From positions 1 through 41,526 of the IMG/VR virus record IMGVR_UViG_3300037087_000272: a stretch of DNA of 41,526 nt; one strand, 5' to 3'. A program made the translations under genes and the position numbers. The notes under the pieces are model-generated. The model was not told where the DNA came from. It ran no database searches and worked only from the letters and a program-made list of their open reading frames with translations. Source of the DNA: a virus. Positions 30,056 through 37,134 of this stretch are shown here, one piece after another (within the stretch, counting starts at the first letter, position 1; every line of letters starts with the position of its first letter).

Positions 30056-30508
30056 AATTCGATTCCTTTTTATTCTTCAAAATAACCAATGTTCATGGAA
30101 GTTCATGAAGTTCATAGAAATGCATATTCAATCCATTGAAAATCAAATTCAATCCATCTCTCTCCTTTCCGCCAGCAGGGCAAAATAGTGACGTTGTCAC
30201 CTGTATGTTCATAAATATTCATAATATTCATTTAAGAAATATGAATAAATGAATGAAAATCCTGTAATTCCCTCGCTTTGCAGCGAAATTACGCCATTTT
30301 GACCAAAAAACAGCCTTTTTTCTGCCCATGAACTTTATGAACTTCATGAACTTTGAATCCCCCAAAAGGGGGGTATTGCATATGTAATGTCGTGATGAAT
30401 CCAGAAAATCGCCCTTTTCTGCCCCAAACGACAAAACATATTGCGTACCCCCTCTTTTGGCACTTTGAAGTTCATGAAGTTCATGAAGTTCATTCAGCCC
30501 GGTTTTCA
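30056..30508. other. Iteron-rich intergenic region, candidate replication origin
   Basis: This 450-bp gap between the primase/helicase and the accessory genes holds three clusters of a 9-bp iteron (GAAGTTCAT): 30091-30115 (about 2.5 copies), 30328-30354 (3 copies, inverted) and 30467-30493 (3 perfect tandem copies). It also has an AT-rich stretch at 30201-30245 with repeated TATTCAT, a GTGAC-GTT-GTCAC dyad (30188-30200) and two copies of ATTCAATCCAT. A 93-codon minus frame runs through it but is made largely of iteron translation (HELHEL, FMKFIKFM). Iterons plus an AT-rich unwinding zone beside a replication gene are a typical origin layout. Confidence 0.6.
30328..30493. repeat. Long imperfect inverted repeat with 58-nt arms
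   Basis: Arms 30328-30385 and 30436-30493 pair imperfectly over 58 nt, with a 50-nt spacer. Each arm contains, from outside in, three iterons, then a CCAAAAGGGGG-type block, then a TTGCATATGT / GCAATATGT block. The left arm also has an inner CCCCC-AAAA-GGGGG mini-hairpin. The transcript or single-stranded DNA could fold into one large cruciform. Confidence 0.8.
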
Positions 30509-33500
30509 TCAGATCAAACTCCCTTGTTGGGGTGTCACAGGCGCCTCTTTTGGGTCTGCTGTCTCGGCTTTCGGGCCAAATTGCTCAGGTTTTACCCCGT
30601 ATTTAATGGACAGGCCGTGCATCCTGGGCAGGTCCCAGTACACGTAATATCCTTCGGTAAATCGATGTTGGCACATCTGCATTTGCAGTTCCTCGCGCAG
30701 GATATCGCCTACCTTTTTGGGCTTCACCGCCCGCCTGTTCTTTTTCTCTTCATCATCGTTCGCCGAGTCCCCGTTCATCTCGTCGATCAGGTTGTTCAAG
30801 ATCTCGCCGATCTTCCCGACCTTCATCATTTCCTTTCCCTCCGGGTCGATCTTCATCGTTGCATGCAGGTCCGGATAATTCCAGATCTTCCACATTGCTT
30901 CCAACACCCTGGCGCCCAGGCTCATGCTCATGGTCAGGATGTCGTCTGCGTAATACTCTCTCAATGTTTCCCGAATATCCTCTTGCTGTTGTGGGTCGTC
31001 CTTTGCGATTGCCAGCATGGGCCCGGCCACCTGGTTGAGCCGTGGGCTGATGGTCAGATCGTAAAATTCCTGCGGGATCGTGATCCCCTTTTGCCAGGTC
31101 TCCATCCTCCACCGCATCAGCATGTTGCAGATGAGCTGCGCCTGCGCCCGATGTTCATCCTCGATTTGCAGCGGGATATGTTTTTCGGAAAGCTCGGTCT
31201 GCGTTCGGCTGGTCAGCTTGATCGTCAGGGACCGGGTCCCCACCGCGTCGTCCTTAAAATCCTTGCGCATAGCGATTAGCTTGGGGCAGTAAGTTTGGAA
31301 GCTGCGCTCTTCGAAATCCCGCTCTCCGTTCGGACCGATCACTTCCACCGTCCGGAAGATTGGGTTATTGGCCATTGCCCCCGAGTTGTAGAATTTGATC
31401 ATCTCCGCCGCGGTGTCGCTGTCCGCCAGGTCCGCCTCGTCGATCTTGACCGTCCCCTTGTACCGCTCCACTGCCCGGAACAAACTGCTCACCGAAGCTG
31501 CGCCGCTTGCGCTCATCGTCCGGTAGCACAGCAGCCCCACCCGGTTGATAAATTCGCTCTTACCCGCTCCAGCCCCGCCCATCGCCCGCAGATAAATGAC
31601 CGTCCGAAAACAGTCATATAGCCATGTACCTAAGATCCAGTAGGCGATCAGGCGGCTCATCCTGGGGCTGGGCATGATGTAAATCCGGTTCAGGAACAGT
31701 TCGATGTACCCCGTCAGCTCTGCGATGGTTTTCTTATCCCCTACCGCCGAAGGAAAGGTAATTCCGGAGATGGCCATTGTATGAGTGGGTGGGTACGGCA
31801 GGTAGCGCCTGCCGTTGATGTCGATGCTCTCCCCGCTCCCGATTACCCCGTCCGGGTCCCTCCAGGCCAGCCACGCCTGGTCCGTGCCCACGTCGTACAG
31901 GTATTCCACCAGCCACTCGTCGATGTATCCTCCCCAGGTATAGACCGGCTCGCCTTGCAGTTTTTCTTTTTGCTCGTTGGCAGCGATCGTCTTCAGCAGG
32001 TTGGTCATCTCCCGCACGGTCGTTCCCAGCGCCTTGCACAGCTCCGTGCGGTACTGGCTCATCTCTACGTCGTTCAACCTGGCAATCACGCTCAGCGCAA
32101 ACCGCTGGCTCTTATCCCGGCTGACCCCCTTCTTTTTCCCTGCCCACCCCGCGATCGCCATCACCAGCGGCTCGGCGCAGTCCAGCACCTCGCTCTGTAG
32201 CCGTTCGGCTGGGGCCTTGCGGTTTGGGTCCTCCTCCGCTGCAGGCTCTTCTTCCTCGTACTGTTTTCCGCCCAGGCCGTCCGCATCTCCCCCCGCACCC
32301 CCCTCATCCGGAGGAGTAGCAGCAGCAGGCGCATCTTTTTCGGTGGCCATAGCCCTCTGCACCAGGCCTGCCAGGTAATCGTTGGCGTCCTTAACTTTGA
32401 AAGTTTTCTCGGTGGGCTTTTCGTCGCCAATCCCAGGGCACAATATCGTGAACGTCCTGCAGCCCCGGTCCGCCTGCCAGCGCACTACCCGCCCCATCGG
32501 CCCCACCAGATTGACCATCGGCCAATCTTCATCCTTGCCCAGCAGCGCCTTGTGCGCCGGGTCGTCCGCATCGGTCCCGAGGTAGATCGTTCGTTCGTAT
32601 TCTGCGCCGCTTTGTTTATATTTCCGCAGCCCGGCCAGCTCCTGGGCATTCTCCTCGGTTATCTTTTCACCAGGCAGCCCCAGCATGGCCACCGCAGCCA
32701 CCTTGAGCTGCGCCAGCGCCACCGCATCCCCCGGGCCCTCCACGATCACGAGCTCGTGACATCCCTGAGAGAACATGTAGTTGTAGTACAGCCGCTTGGG
32801 TCCCACCAGCGCCCGCGGCATCTCGTAGGCCTTGCGCTCCTTGCCGTCCCGGTCGATCTCGCTCCCCAATATATTGCGCGAGCTGAAGCCGGTCACCCGT
32901 CCCCGCTTGAAATGCGGAAACACCAGGCGTTTCGCCCCCAGCAGCCCCGAGATGTAACCCGGCTGCCCATCCTTGCCGAACCAGTTGGCGTTGGGCTCGA
33001 TGTCCCATTTATGCGCCCACCGGCTCACGTCTCCCTTGAACCCGCAGATCGCCACCACCTCCGGGCTTTCCAGGTCGTGCCCAACCATAGCCAGCGCCTC
33101 AGCCATCTCCTCTTTGGCGGCCTGTCCTCTCCCCGTAAACCCCAGCCCAGCGTCCTTGATGGTCTGCTCGCTGAAATACCGCGGCTTGCCCCCCGGAGTA
33201 GGGCCAGCAGTAGCATAGGCCCACGCTTCAGGATCTTCATGCAGCCACTTCGCCATGATCTGCACCGCAATTCCCCAGGCATCCTCCTTGCTGCGCGCTG
33301 CCTTCGCTGCCTGGCTGTTCTCTGGCGTATACTGTGGCACCTCCATGCCTGCCCGCTGCGCCAGGTATTCCAACGCCCGCATGAAGTCCCAGCCCGGGTT
33401 GCGATTGATAAGCCACGAGAACACGTCCCCGCCCTCCTTGTTGTGGCTGAACCAGGTGTACACTCCCCGCTCCACATTAACCGCCAGGCTGGGGTGATCG

Positions 33501-33622
33501 ATCCCTGTGATCTCTCGGCCCGGCCTGCGGTTTAGCCGGCAGTCGTTTGTCTCCTCGATTACATCCGCAATCGGGTTTTTGTCTTTAACTTCTTCGATGA
33601 ATGCCTTGAAATCAATCGCCAT
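30509..33622 (-). CDS. Primase-helicase with Toprim and superfamily-3/D5-like ATPase
   Basis: A 1037-residue replication protein, larger than most phage primases. Residues 1-95 resemble a CHC2 primase N-terminus (HPSLAVNVERGVYTWFSHNK then GGDVFSWLI), but the usual zinc cysteines are absent. Toprim catalytic motifs follow: VIVEGPGDA (E295) and GTDADD (D351, D353). After an acidic linker (about 425-475) comes the ATPase: Walker A GGAGAGKS (682-689) and Walker B TVKIDEADL (D728, E729). The sensor region and a basic C-terminus (RRAVKPKKVGDILRE) follow. Ribosome site AAGGA. It likely makes primers and unwinds DNA at the adjacent iteron region. Confidence 0.9.
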   Translation of the reverse strand: MAIDFKAFIEEVKDKNPIADVIEETNDCRLNRRPGREITGIDHPSLAVNVERGVYTWFSHNKEGGDVFSWLINRNPGWDFMRALEYLAQRAGMEVPQYTPENSQAAKAARSKEDAWGIAVQIMAKWLHEDPEAWAYATAGPTPGGKPRYFSEQTIKDAGLGFTGRGQAAKEEMAEALAMVGHDLESPEVVAICGFKGDVSRWAHKWDIEPNANWFGKDGQPGYISGLLGAKRLVFPHFKRGRVTGFSSRNILGSEIDRDGKERKAYEMPRALVGPKRLYYNYMFSQGCHELVIVEGPGDAVALAQLKVAAVAMLGLPGEKITEENAQELAGLRKYKQSGAEYERTIYLGTDADDPAHKALLGKDEDWPMVNLVGPMGRVVRWQADRGCRTFTILCPGIGDEKPTEKTFKVKDANDYLAGLVQRAMATEKDAPAAATPPDEGGAGGDADGLGGKQYEEEEPAAEEDPNRKAPAERLQSEVLDCAEPLVMAIAGWAGKKKGVSRDKSQRFALSVIARLNDVEMSQYRTELCKALGTTVREMTNLLKTIAANEQKEKLQGEPVYTWGGYIDEWLVEYLYDVGTDQAWLAWRDPDGVIGSGESIDINGRRYLPYPPTHTMAISGITFPSAVGDKKTIAELTGYIELFLNRIYIMPSPRMSRLIAYWILGTWLYDCFRTVIYLRAMGGAGAGKSEFINRVGLLCYRTMSASGAASVSSLFRAVERYKGTVKIDEADLADSDTAAEMIKFYNSGAMANNPIFRTVEVIGPNGERDFEERSFQTYCPKLIAMRKDFKDDAVGTRSLTIKLTSRTQTELSEKHIPLQIEDEHRAQAQLICNMLMRWRMETWQKGITIPQEFYDLTISPRLNQVAGPMLAIAKDDPQQQEDIRETLREYYADDILTMSMSLGARVLEAMWKIWNYPDLHATMKIDPEGKEMMKVGKIGEILNNLIDEMNGDSANDDEEKKNRRAVKPKKVGDILREELQMQMCQHRFTEGYYVYWDLPRMHGLSIKYGVKPEQFGPKAETADPKEAPVTPQQGSLI

Positions 33623-33759
33623 GGTTAATCCTTAATTCCAAAAATAAAACCTGAATCTTGGTGCATTTCTCGACAATCAAAGGCCGTCGAATACGATCCC
33701 AAACCCTAAAATGAGAGTTTTAGCCCTTCCCCCCCACCATGCCTTCCAGGCCCATGAAC

Positions 33760-34197
33760 TTATACGGACTGTAATTGGAGGGATAACCGCTCGGAAACAG
33801 CTTGAAAGCGAACCGTTCCAACCGATCTGCTTTGTATAACGATCCTTATGTCGACCGGAAATCTTGGGGCCATCGCCCGCCAACCTCGAATTCCTGGCAC
33901 ACCACCGGCAGACATAGGCCAGCATGATAAAAAGGTGAACTTTTTGAATTTTTTATCCTGCTGCATTTTCCGGTCAGAAGGACGGCACAGACCACGCTGG
34001 ACACGCCGAATGAGGCGCTCCATGCTGCGCAGATCTGCGACTGCCGGCAGTAACAGATCGGCCTGGCGGCTGGTCTTGACCGCCTGATCGAGCCGTTCCT
34101 GCACCAGGCAGAGGAGCACCAGTACGTTGCCCAGGCATGCAAGGTTGCCCTCCACTTCTTCCCTGATCTCTTCGATATCATCCCTCACCCTCGGCAT
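33760..34197 (-). CDS. Hypothetical protein, early region
   Basis: 145 residues from ATG 34197 (MPRVRDDIEEIREEVEGN), with GGGGAGG 7 nt upstream. It overlaps the end of the preceding membrane protein by 20 bp. The first ~75 residues form a clear helical/coiled unit (LACLGNVLVLLCLVQERLDQAVKTSRQ ... ADLRSMERLIRRVQRG). The last 70 (KFKKFTFLSCWPMSAGGVPG...) look like low-quality sequence and may be an extension past the original end. Function unknown. The 137-bp gap to the primase start holds only a small CTAAAA/TTTTAG hairpin (about 33703-33722). Confidence 0.5.
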   Translation of the reverse strand: MPRVRDDIEEIREEVEGNLACLGNVLVLLCLVQERLDQAVKTSRQADLLLPAVADLRSMERLIRRVQRGLCRPSDRKMQQDKKFKKFTFLSCWPMSAGGVPGIRGWRAMAPRFPVDIRIVIQSRSVGTVRFQAVSERLSLQLQSV

Positions 34198-34537
34198 CTT
34201 TATCCTCCCCAACCTGTGGCCGTAGATGTTGCGCTTCGAATTGGGCTGCCGATAACTGGATCTTCATCCCCAGCAGGCTATCCACAAGGTACCCAACCAT
34301 AGTCCCCAGGCCTGCACCTGCAGCCGCTGCCCACAATGTTGCGATCGCTTCGCAGCTACCCACCGCCGGCTCAATCGCCATAAAGATGGTCGCCGGCACA
34401 AGGATCGCCAGCGTCCCCAACGCGTAGGCTGCTGGACGTGGCAGTTCCTTTTTCAATACCTCCTTCCAAGGGAACCAGTGTTGGACCATCGTGATCAGCA
34501 TGGCCACCAGAGCAGTAAGTACAATCCCGATCCACAT
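34178..34537 (-). CDS. Three-TM membrane protein
   Basis: 119 residues from ATG 34537 (MWIGIVLTALVAMLITMV), chosen for its GGAGG 6 nt upstream over earlier in-frame codons. It has three hydrophobic spans, near residues 2-18, 39-58 (ALGTLAILVPATIFMAI) and 68-90 (IATLWAAAAGAGLGTMVGYLV), and then an acidic tail (VGEDKDAEGEG). It could be a second holin-like or superinfection-immunity protein in the early region. Topology is seen; function is inferred weakly. Confidence 0.6.
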   Translation of the reverse strand: MWIGIVLTALVAMLITMVQHWFPWKEVLKKELPRPAAYALGTLAILVPATIFMAIEPAVGSCEAIATLWAAAAGAGLGTMVGYLVDSLLGMKIQLSAAQFEAQHLRPQVGEDKDAEGEG

Positions 34538-34662
34538 AAGCATCCTCCAATAGTTTGATGAATAAAGCGAAAGACCGCGACCAGGCGAACGCCCGATCTT
34601 TTGGGCAGGCAATGAATTCGACGGTGAGTTCTGCCCTATATTTCACTCAGTAGAGATAATGA

Positions 34663-34690
34663 GAGGGATGAGCAAAACCGCCCATCCCTC
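34663..34690 (-). terminator. Hairpin after the 226-residue early gene
   Basis: GAGGGATG (34663-34670) and CATCCCTC (34683-34690) form an 8-bp stem with a 12-nt loop, 8 bp after the stop at 34698. No strong U-run follows on the minus strand, so termination may be weak or factor-dependent. Confidence 0.45.
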
Positions 34691-34697
34691 GCTTTAA

Positions 34698-35378
34698 TTA
34701 CAGAACCGGTCCAGCTTCCAGTATGCGCTGCTCTTCGTAAACTTCGGCGGCAATGTCCTTCACGAATTGATACAACTCAGCCACCAGCGACTTGCCCAGG
34801 GGCGCCGGCTCATCCTGGTACACTGGCTCCGGCGCAGCGCTCTTGCTGGCCGTGTTCCGCAGATCCGATTCGAGCTGCATTTCGGCAACAGACCCATGAT
34901 CCATTGCCACGTCGATGGCTTGGATTAAATCGTCCGTTGCATTCGCTTCCAGGATGCGCCAATAAACGTACCAACCAGATTCTTCACCATCCTTCACCTC
35001 AGGCGCCAGGGGAGTGAATGCATATTCCTTGCGCAGTACCCACACAGCCTCGCCCGCCGGAAACGTGCGCGCAACCAATTGCATGTAGACTTGCCAGGTC
35101 TCCGTCTCGATCAAAATAACTGCTGCGTGGTCCACGATCGTGCCCTCATAACCCCGGATGGCTGCGAAGTGAGAAAACTTCACCGAAGCATGCAGCGACA
35201 GCGGCAAGTACGAGCGGGCCTCGAGCAGGATCTTCTCCTGCTTCTCCAATTCAATCGCCCGATCAGCCTCTGCCCTCATGATCGCATTCGCCTGCGCGCT
35301 CAGCCTGTGCTCGAGCGCCCTGTTCTCCAATTCCTCGAGGCTCAAATGCAACAATTCCATTTCATTCCCGTTTATCAT
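34698..35378 (-). CDS. Hypothetical early protein with coiled N-terminus
   Basis: 226 residues from ATG 35378 (MINGNEMELLHLSLEELEN), with AAAGGGAG 8 nt upstream, right after the stop of the 67-residue gene. Residues 8-60 are a long charged coiled coil (ENRALEHRLSAQANAIMRAEADRAIELEKQE). The centre is alpha/beta (AAVILIETETWQVYMQLVART), and the C-terminus is again helical. It may be a single-strand-binding, recombination-associated or regulatory protein. I recognise no family. Confidence 0.6.
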   Translation of the reverse strand: MINGNEMELLHLSLEELENRALEHRLSAQANAIMRAEADRAIELEKQEKILLEARSYLPLSLHASVKFSHFAAIRGYEGTIVDHAAVILIETETWQVYMQLVARTFPAGEAVWVLRKEYAFTPLAPEVKDGEESGWYVYWRILEANATDDLIQAIDVAMDHGSVAEMQLESDLRNTASKSAAPEPVYQDEPAPLGKSLVAELYQFVKDIAAEVYEEQRILEAGPVL

Positions 35379-35380
35379 TC

Positions 35381-35584
35381 TCAGCTCCCTTTCACAATTG
35401 CCGTCAAAAATACCTTTTCTTTGTCCGCATCCGGATAGGTGCACGGATACGGCGTTGAATGCTCGATGATCTCGAGACCTTCAGCCTCCAGCAGCTCGGC
35501 GATCTTCGTCGCGAGGTCCTGGCTCACTCCACGCGTCGCCAGCACGCGGATCCTCACAACTCTCGGACTGGTTCCTTCGCTCAT
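35381..35584 (-). CDS. Small hypothetical protein coupled to the integrase
   Basis: A 67-residue protein (MSEGTSPRVVRIRVLATRG...). A good ribosome site (GGGAGG) lies inside the integrase end, and the start overlaps its stop as ATGA. The pattern VVRIRVLATRGVSQDLATKIAELLEAEGLEIIEHSTPY reads as a small beta-alpha-beta unit. A role beside the integrase, for example as an excision partner, is possible, but no HTH or basic wing is visible. Confidence 0.55.
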   Translation of the reverse strand: MSEGTSPRVVRIRVLATRGVSQDLATKIAELLEAEGLEIIEHSTPYPCTYPDADKEKVFLTAIVKGS

Positions 35585-36543
35585 TTGCCTCCCTTCCCTT
35601 TCATCTTTCCCAGCGCCACGCCTTCAACTGCCTCTTCCAGATCTTCCCACCCTGGGAGTGTGTACCGCTGCGTCGTGCTGATCTTTGCGTGCCCCAGGAT
35701 CTTGCGCACCACCGTGATCGGCGTCCCCGCATCCACCATCCGCTTGGCGCACGTGTGGCGCAGTCGGTGCGGCGTCAGGCCATCGACCTTGGCCGATTCT
35801 CCGATCGCTGCGACCCGTTCCTGGATGGCGCCTACAGTCAGCCGCTGCCAGATATCGTTGACAAACAGGTATTCAGATCCCACCGGCCGCACCTTCAGCC
35901 ACTGGCTGATCGCCCGCCTGGCTTCCACGTTCAGCGGCACCCGGCGGTACTTCTGACCCTTGCCCAACCGCACCACCACTACGCCCGATCGCTCGCCGAT
36001 CTCCACGTCGCTGATCAGCAGATCCACCAGCTCGCCTACCCGCAGCCCCGCATAGACCATCACACTCACTGCCGCCGCGTCTCGCAAAGCCCGATAGCGC
36101 CGCAGCATGGTATTTGCCCCGATCGTATCCAGCTCGAGCTGCCGCATCAGCCGCCCAAACTCGGCCTTGGTCAGCCAGTGGGGCGCCTCGTCTTCTGCGT
36201 CTGCTGTTGCAATGAATTCCATCGGGTCGTGCACGATCTGCCCACTCTTCTGGAAGCAACCCATGAACACCTTCATGCTGGCATGCCGCCGGTTCCACGT
36301 CGCCGGCTTGTAATGCTTCACCTCCAGGCACCAGGTGCGGTATGCCCGCAGGTCCCACGAGTTGAGCAGCTCCGGGCTGAATGCCTGGCCGTTCGCTTCC
36401 TGGAACCAGGCCGCAAAGCCTGCAAGGTCAACCAGGTAGTTTTTGATCGTCAGCGCGCTCTTGCCTCGTTGGGTCAGTACGTTCTCAAACTCCCCCATCC
36501 AATCCGTGGCTGCCGCCACATTCACTGCTGTCTGTTGTTTCAT
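35581..36543 (-). CDS. Tyrosine recombinase / integrase (Xer-like)
   Basis: 320 residues from ATG 36543 (MKQQTAVNVAAATDW), chosen because AAGGAG lies 6 nt upstream; the ATG at 36549 abuts it. The N-terminus is a SAM-like core-binding domain (VLTQRGKSALTIKNYLVDLAGFAAW). The catalytic domain has R168 (AGLRVGEL), a K region (GKGQKYRRVPL), HxxR (PHRLRHTCAKRMVDAG), GH (KILGHAKISTTQRYT) and nucleophile Y294, so all active-site residues are present. Known chemistry: Holliday-junction-forming recombination. It could integrate the phage or resolve genome multimers. A serine recombinase also occurs in this genome. Confidence 0.92.
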   Translation of the reverse strand: MKQQTAVNVAAATDWMGEFENVLTQRGKSALTIKNYLVDLAGFAAWFQEANGQAFSPELLNSWDLRAYRTWCLEVKHYKPATWNRRHASMKVFMGCFQKSGQIVHDPMEFIATADAEDEAPHWLTKAEFGRLMRQLELDTIGANTMLRRYRALRDAAAVSVMVYAGLRVGELVDLLISDVEIGERSGVVVVRLGKGQKYRRVPLNVEARRAISQWLKVRPVGSEYLFVNDIWQRLTVGAIQERVAAIGESAKVDGLTPHRLRHTCAKRMVDAGTPITVVRKILGHAKISTTQRYTLPGWEDLEEAVEGVALGKMKGKGGK

Positions 36544-36580
36544 ATCCATCTCCTTATCTGTTTTTGAAGTACCGATTGCC

Positions 36581-36691
36581 CTACCAGGGCTGCCAGAACA
36601 TGACCATCAAAATGAACGCTAGAATGATCACGCCCAGGGCGAACAAAACTGACAAAACCATCACTGCAACCTCATCGACCTTTTTCATCAT
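36581..36691 (-). CDS. 36-residue membrane micro-protein
   Basis: Either of two adjacent ATGs (36691 or 36688) after GGAGGGA gives a peptide (MMKKVDEVAVMVLSVLF...) that ends at TAG 36583. Residues 8-32 are a single hydrophobic span ending in FWQPW. Charged N-terminus, one TM and aromatic end are typical of real small membrane proteins. It lies between the XRE regulator and the integrase. Function unknown. Confidence 0.5.
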   Translation of the reverse strand: MMKKVDEVAVMVLSVLFALGVIILAFILMVMFWQPW

Positions 36692-36722
36692 TCCCTCCAT
36701 CAAGAATCCCTGAAATGAATAG

Positions 36723-36746
36723 CTCCGTGCTACCCTCAGCACGGAG
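36723..36746 (-). terminator. Hairpin overlapping the XRE-gene stop
   Basis: CTCCGTGCT (36723-36731) pairs with AGCACGGAG (36738-36746) over a 6-nt loop containing the TGA of the regulator. A 9-bp GC-rich stem but no U-run, so possibly an attenuator between the regulator and downstream genes. Confidence 0.5.
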
Positions 36747-36960
36747 GTTGAACACATGACACTACCTCATTTGCCACATCACTCCCGAAGCCCACCAGGA
36801 TCCGGCCCAGCGTCTCTTCAGTTACCTCTGTTTTTCCCCTAAGCAAATTAAAAGAATGCTGATAGCTGTACCCCGTCTTCCGAGCGAATTCTGCCGGAGT
36901 AATTCCTTCTCTCTCAGCCCAATCCTGCAAAGTCTTTTTCCACCCGTTTTCAGATGCCAT
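36736..36960 (-). CDS. XRE-family transcriptional regulator
   Basis: A 74-residue protein with a textbook lambda-repressor-like HTH: LQDWAEREGITPAEFARKTG then YSYQHSFNLLRGKTEVTEETLGRIL. It is a single DNA-binding domain with no oligomerisation or peptidase domain, as in Cro-like or excisionase-like regulators. It has an AGGGA ribosome site. It lies divergent to the serine recombinase, at the head of the minus-strand early operon. Its own promoter overlaps a dyad (36991-37011) likely to be its operator. Role: lysogeny/early control. The short size suggests Cro rather than a full CI. Confidence 0.82.
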   Translation of the reverse strand: MASENGWKKTLQDWAEREGITPAEFARKTGYSYQHSFNLLRGKTEVTEETLGRILVGFGSDVANEVVSCVQPPC

Positions 36961-36990
36961 ATTTTCCCTGCCGTTATTTGAATTTTACAA

Positions 36991-37011
36991 AATGGTGATT
37001 ATGTAACCATT
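36991..37011. promoter_or_regulatory. Operator-like dyad over the early promoter
   Basis: AATGGT and ACCATT half-sites bracket a 9-nt centre (AATGGT at 36991-36996, ACCATT at 37006-37011). The dyad overlaps the -10 element and the start region of the promoter, which is ideal for repression by the adjacent XRE protein. Confidence 0.55.
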
Positions 37012-37036
37012 ATAAGCCGGTTTATATAAATGTCAA
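37009..37036 (-). promoter_or_regulatory. Near-consensus sigma-70-type promoter for the early operon
   Basis: On the minus strand, TTGACA (37036-37031) and TATAAT (37014-37009) are both perfect matches to the consensus hexamers, separated by 16 bp. Transcription would start around 37002 and run into the XRE regulator, about 40 bp before its ATG. The core is nested in AT-rich sequence. Confidence 0.8.
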
Positions 37037-37134
37037 ATTAAATTAAATGATCGACCCTGGATCCAATCCAACTCCTCGACAGATTATTCGATGGCTTCTT
37101 GTTCCGGAACTATTGGTCAATAAATCGGGTCGGT

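Noticed and set aside
30328-30493. CRISPR-like array suggested by short repeats
   Set aside because: Repeats are 9 bp, directly tandem with no spacers, and there are no cas genes.
30228-30509. 93-codon minus-strand ORF coupled (TGATG) to the end of the primase gene
   Set aside because: It consists largely of translated iterons and inverted-repeat arms (HELHEL, FMKFIKFM), and no ribosome site precedes it. I treat the region as non-coding.
32552-33535. 327-codon plus-strand ORF opposite the primase-helicase
   Set aside because: Antisense shadow of a strongly supported gene.
33677-33925. 82-codon minus-strand ORF after the early hypothetical gene
   Set aside because: Overlaps the supported frame 33760-34197 in another phase, has no ribosome site and no protein-like pattern.
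35689-36567. 292-codon plus-strand ORF opposite the tyrosine integrase
   Set aside because: Antisense shadow; the integrase frame contains all catalytic residues.
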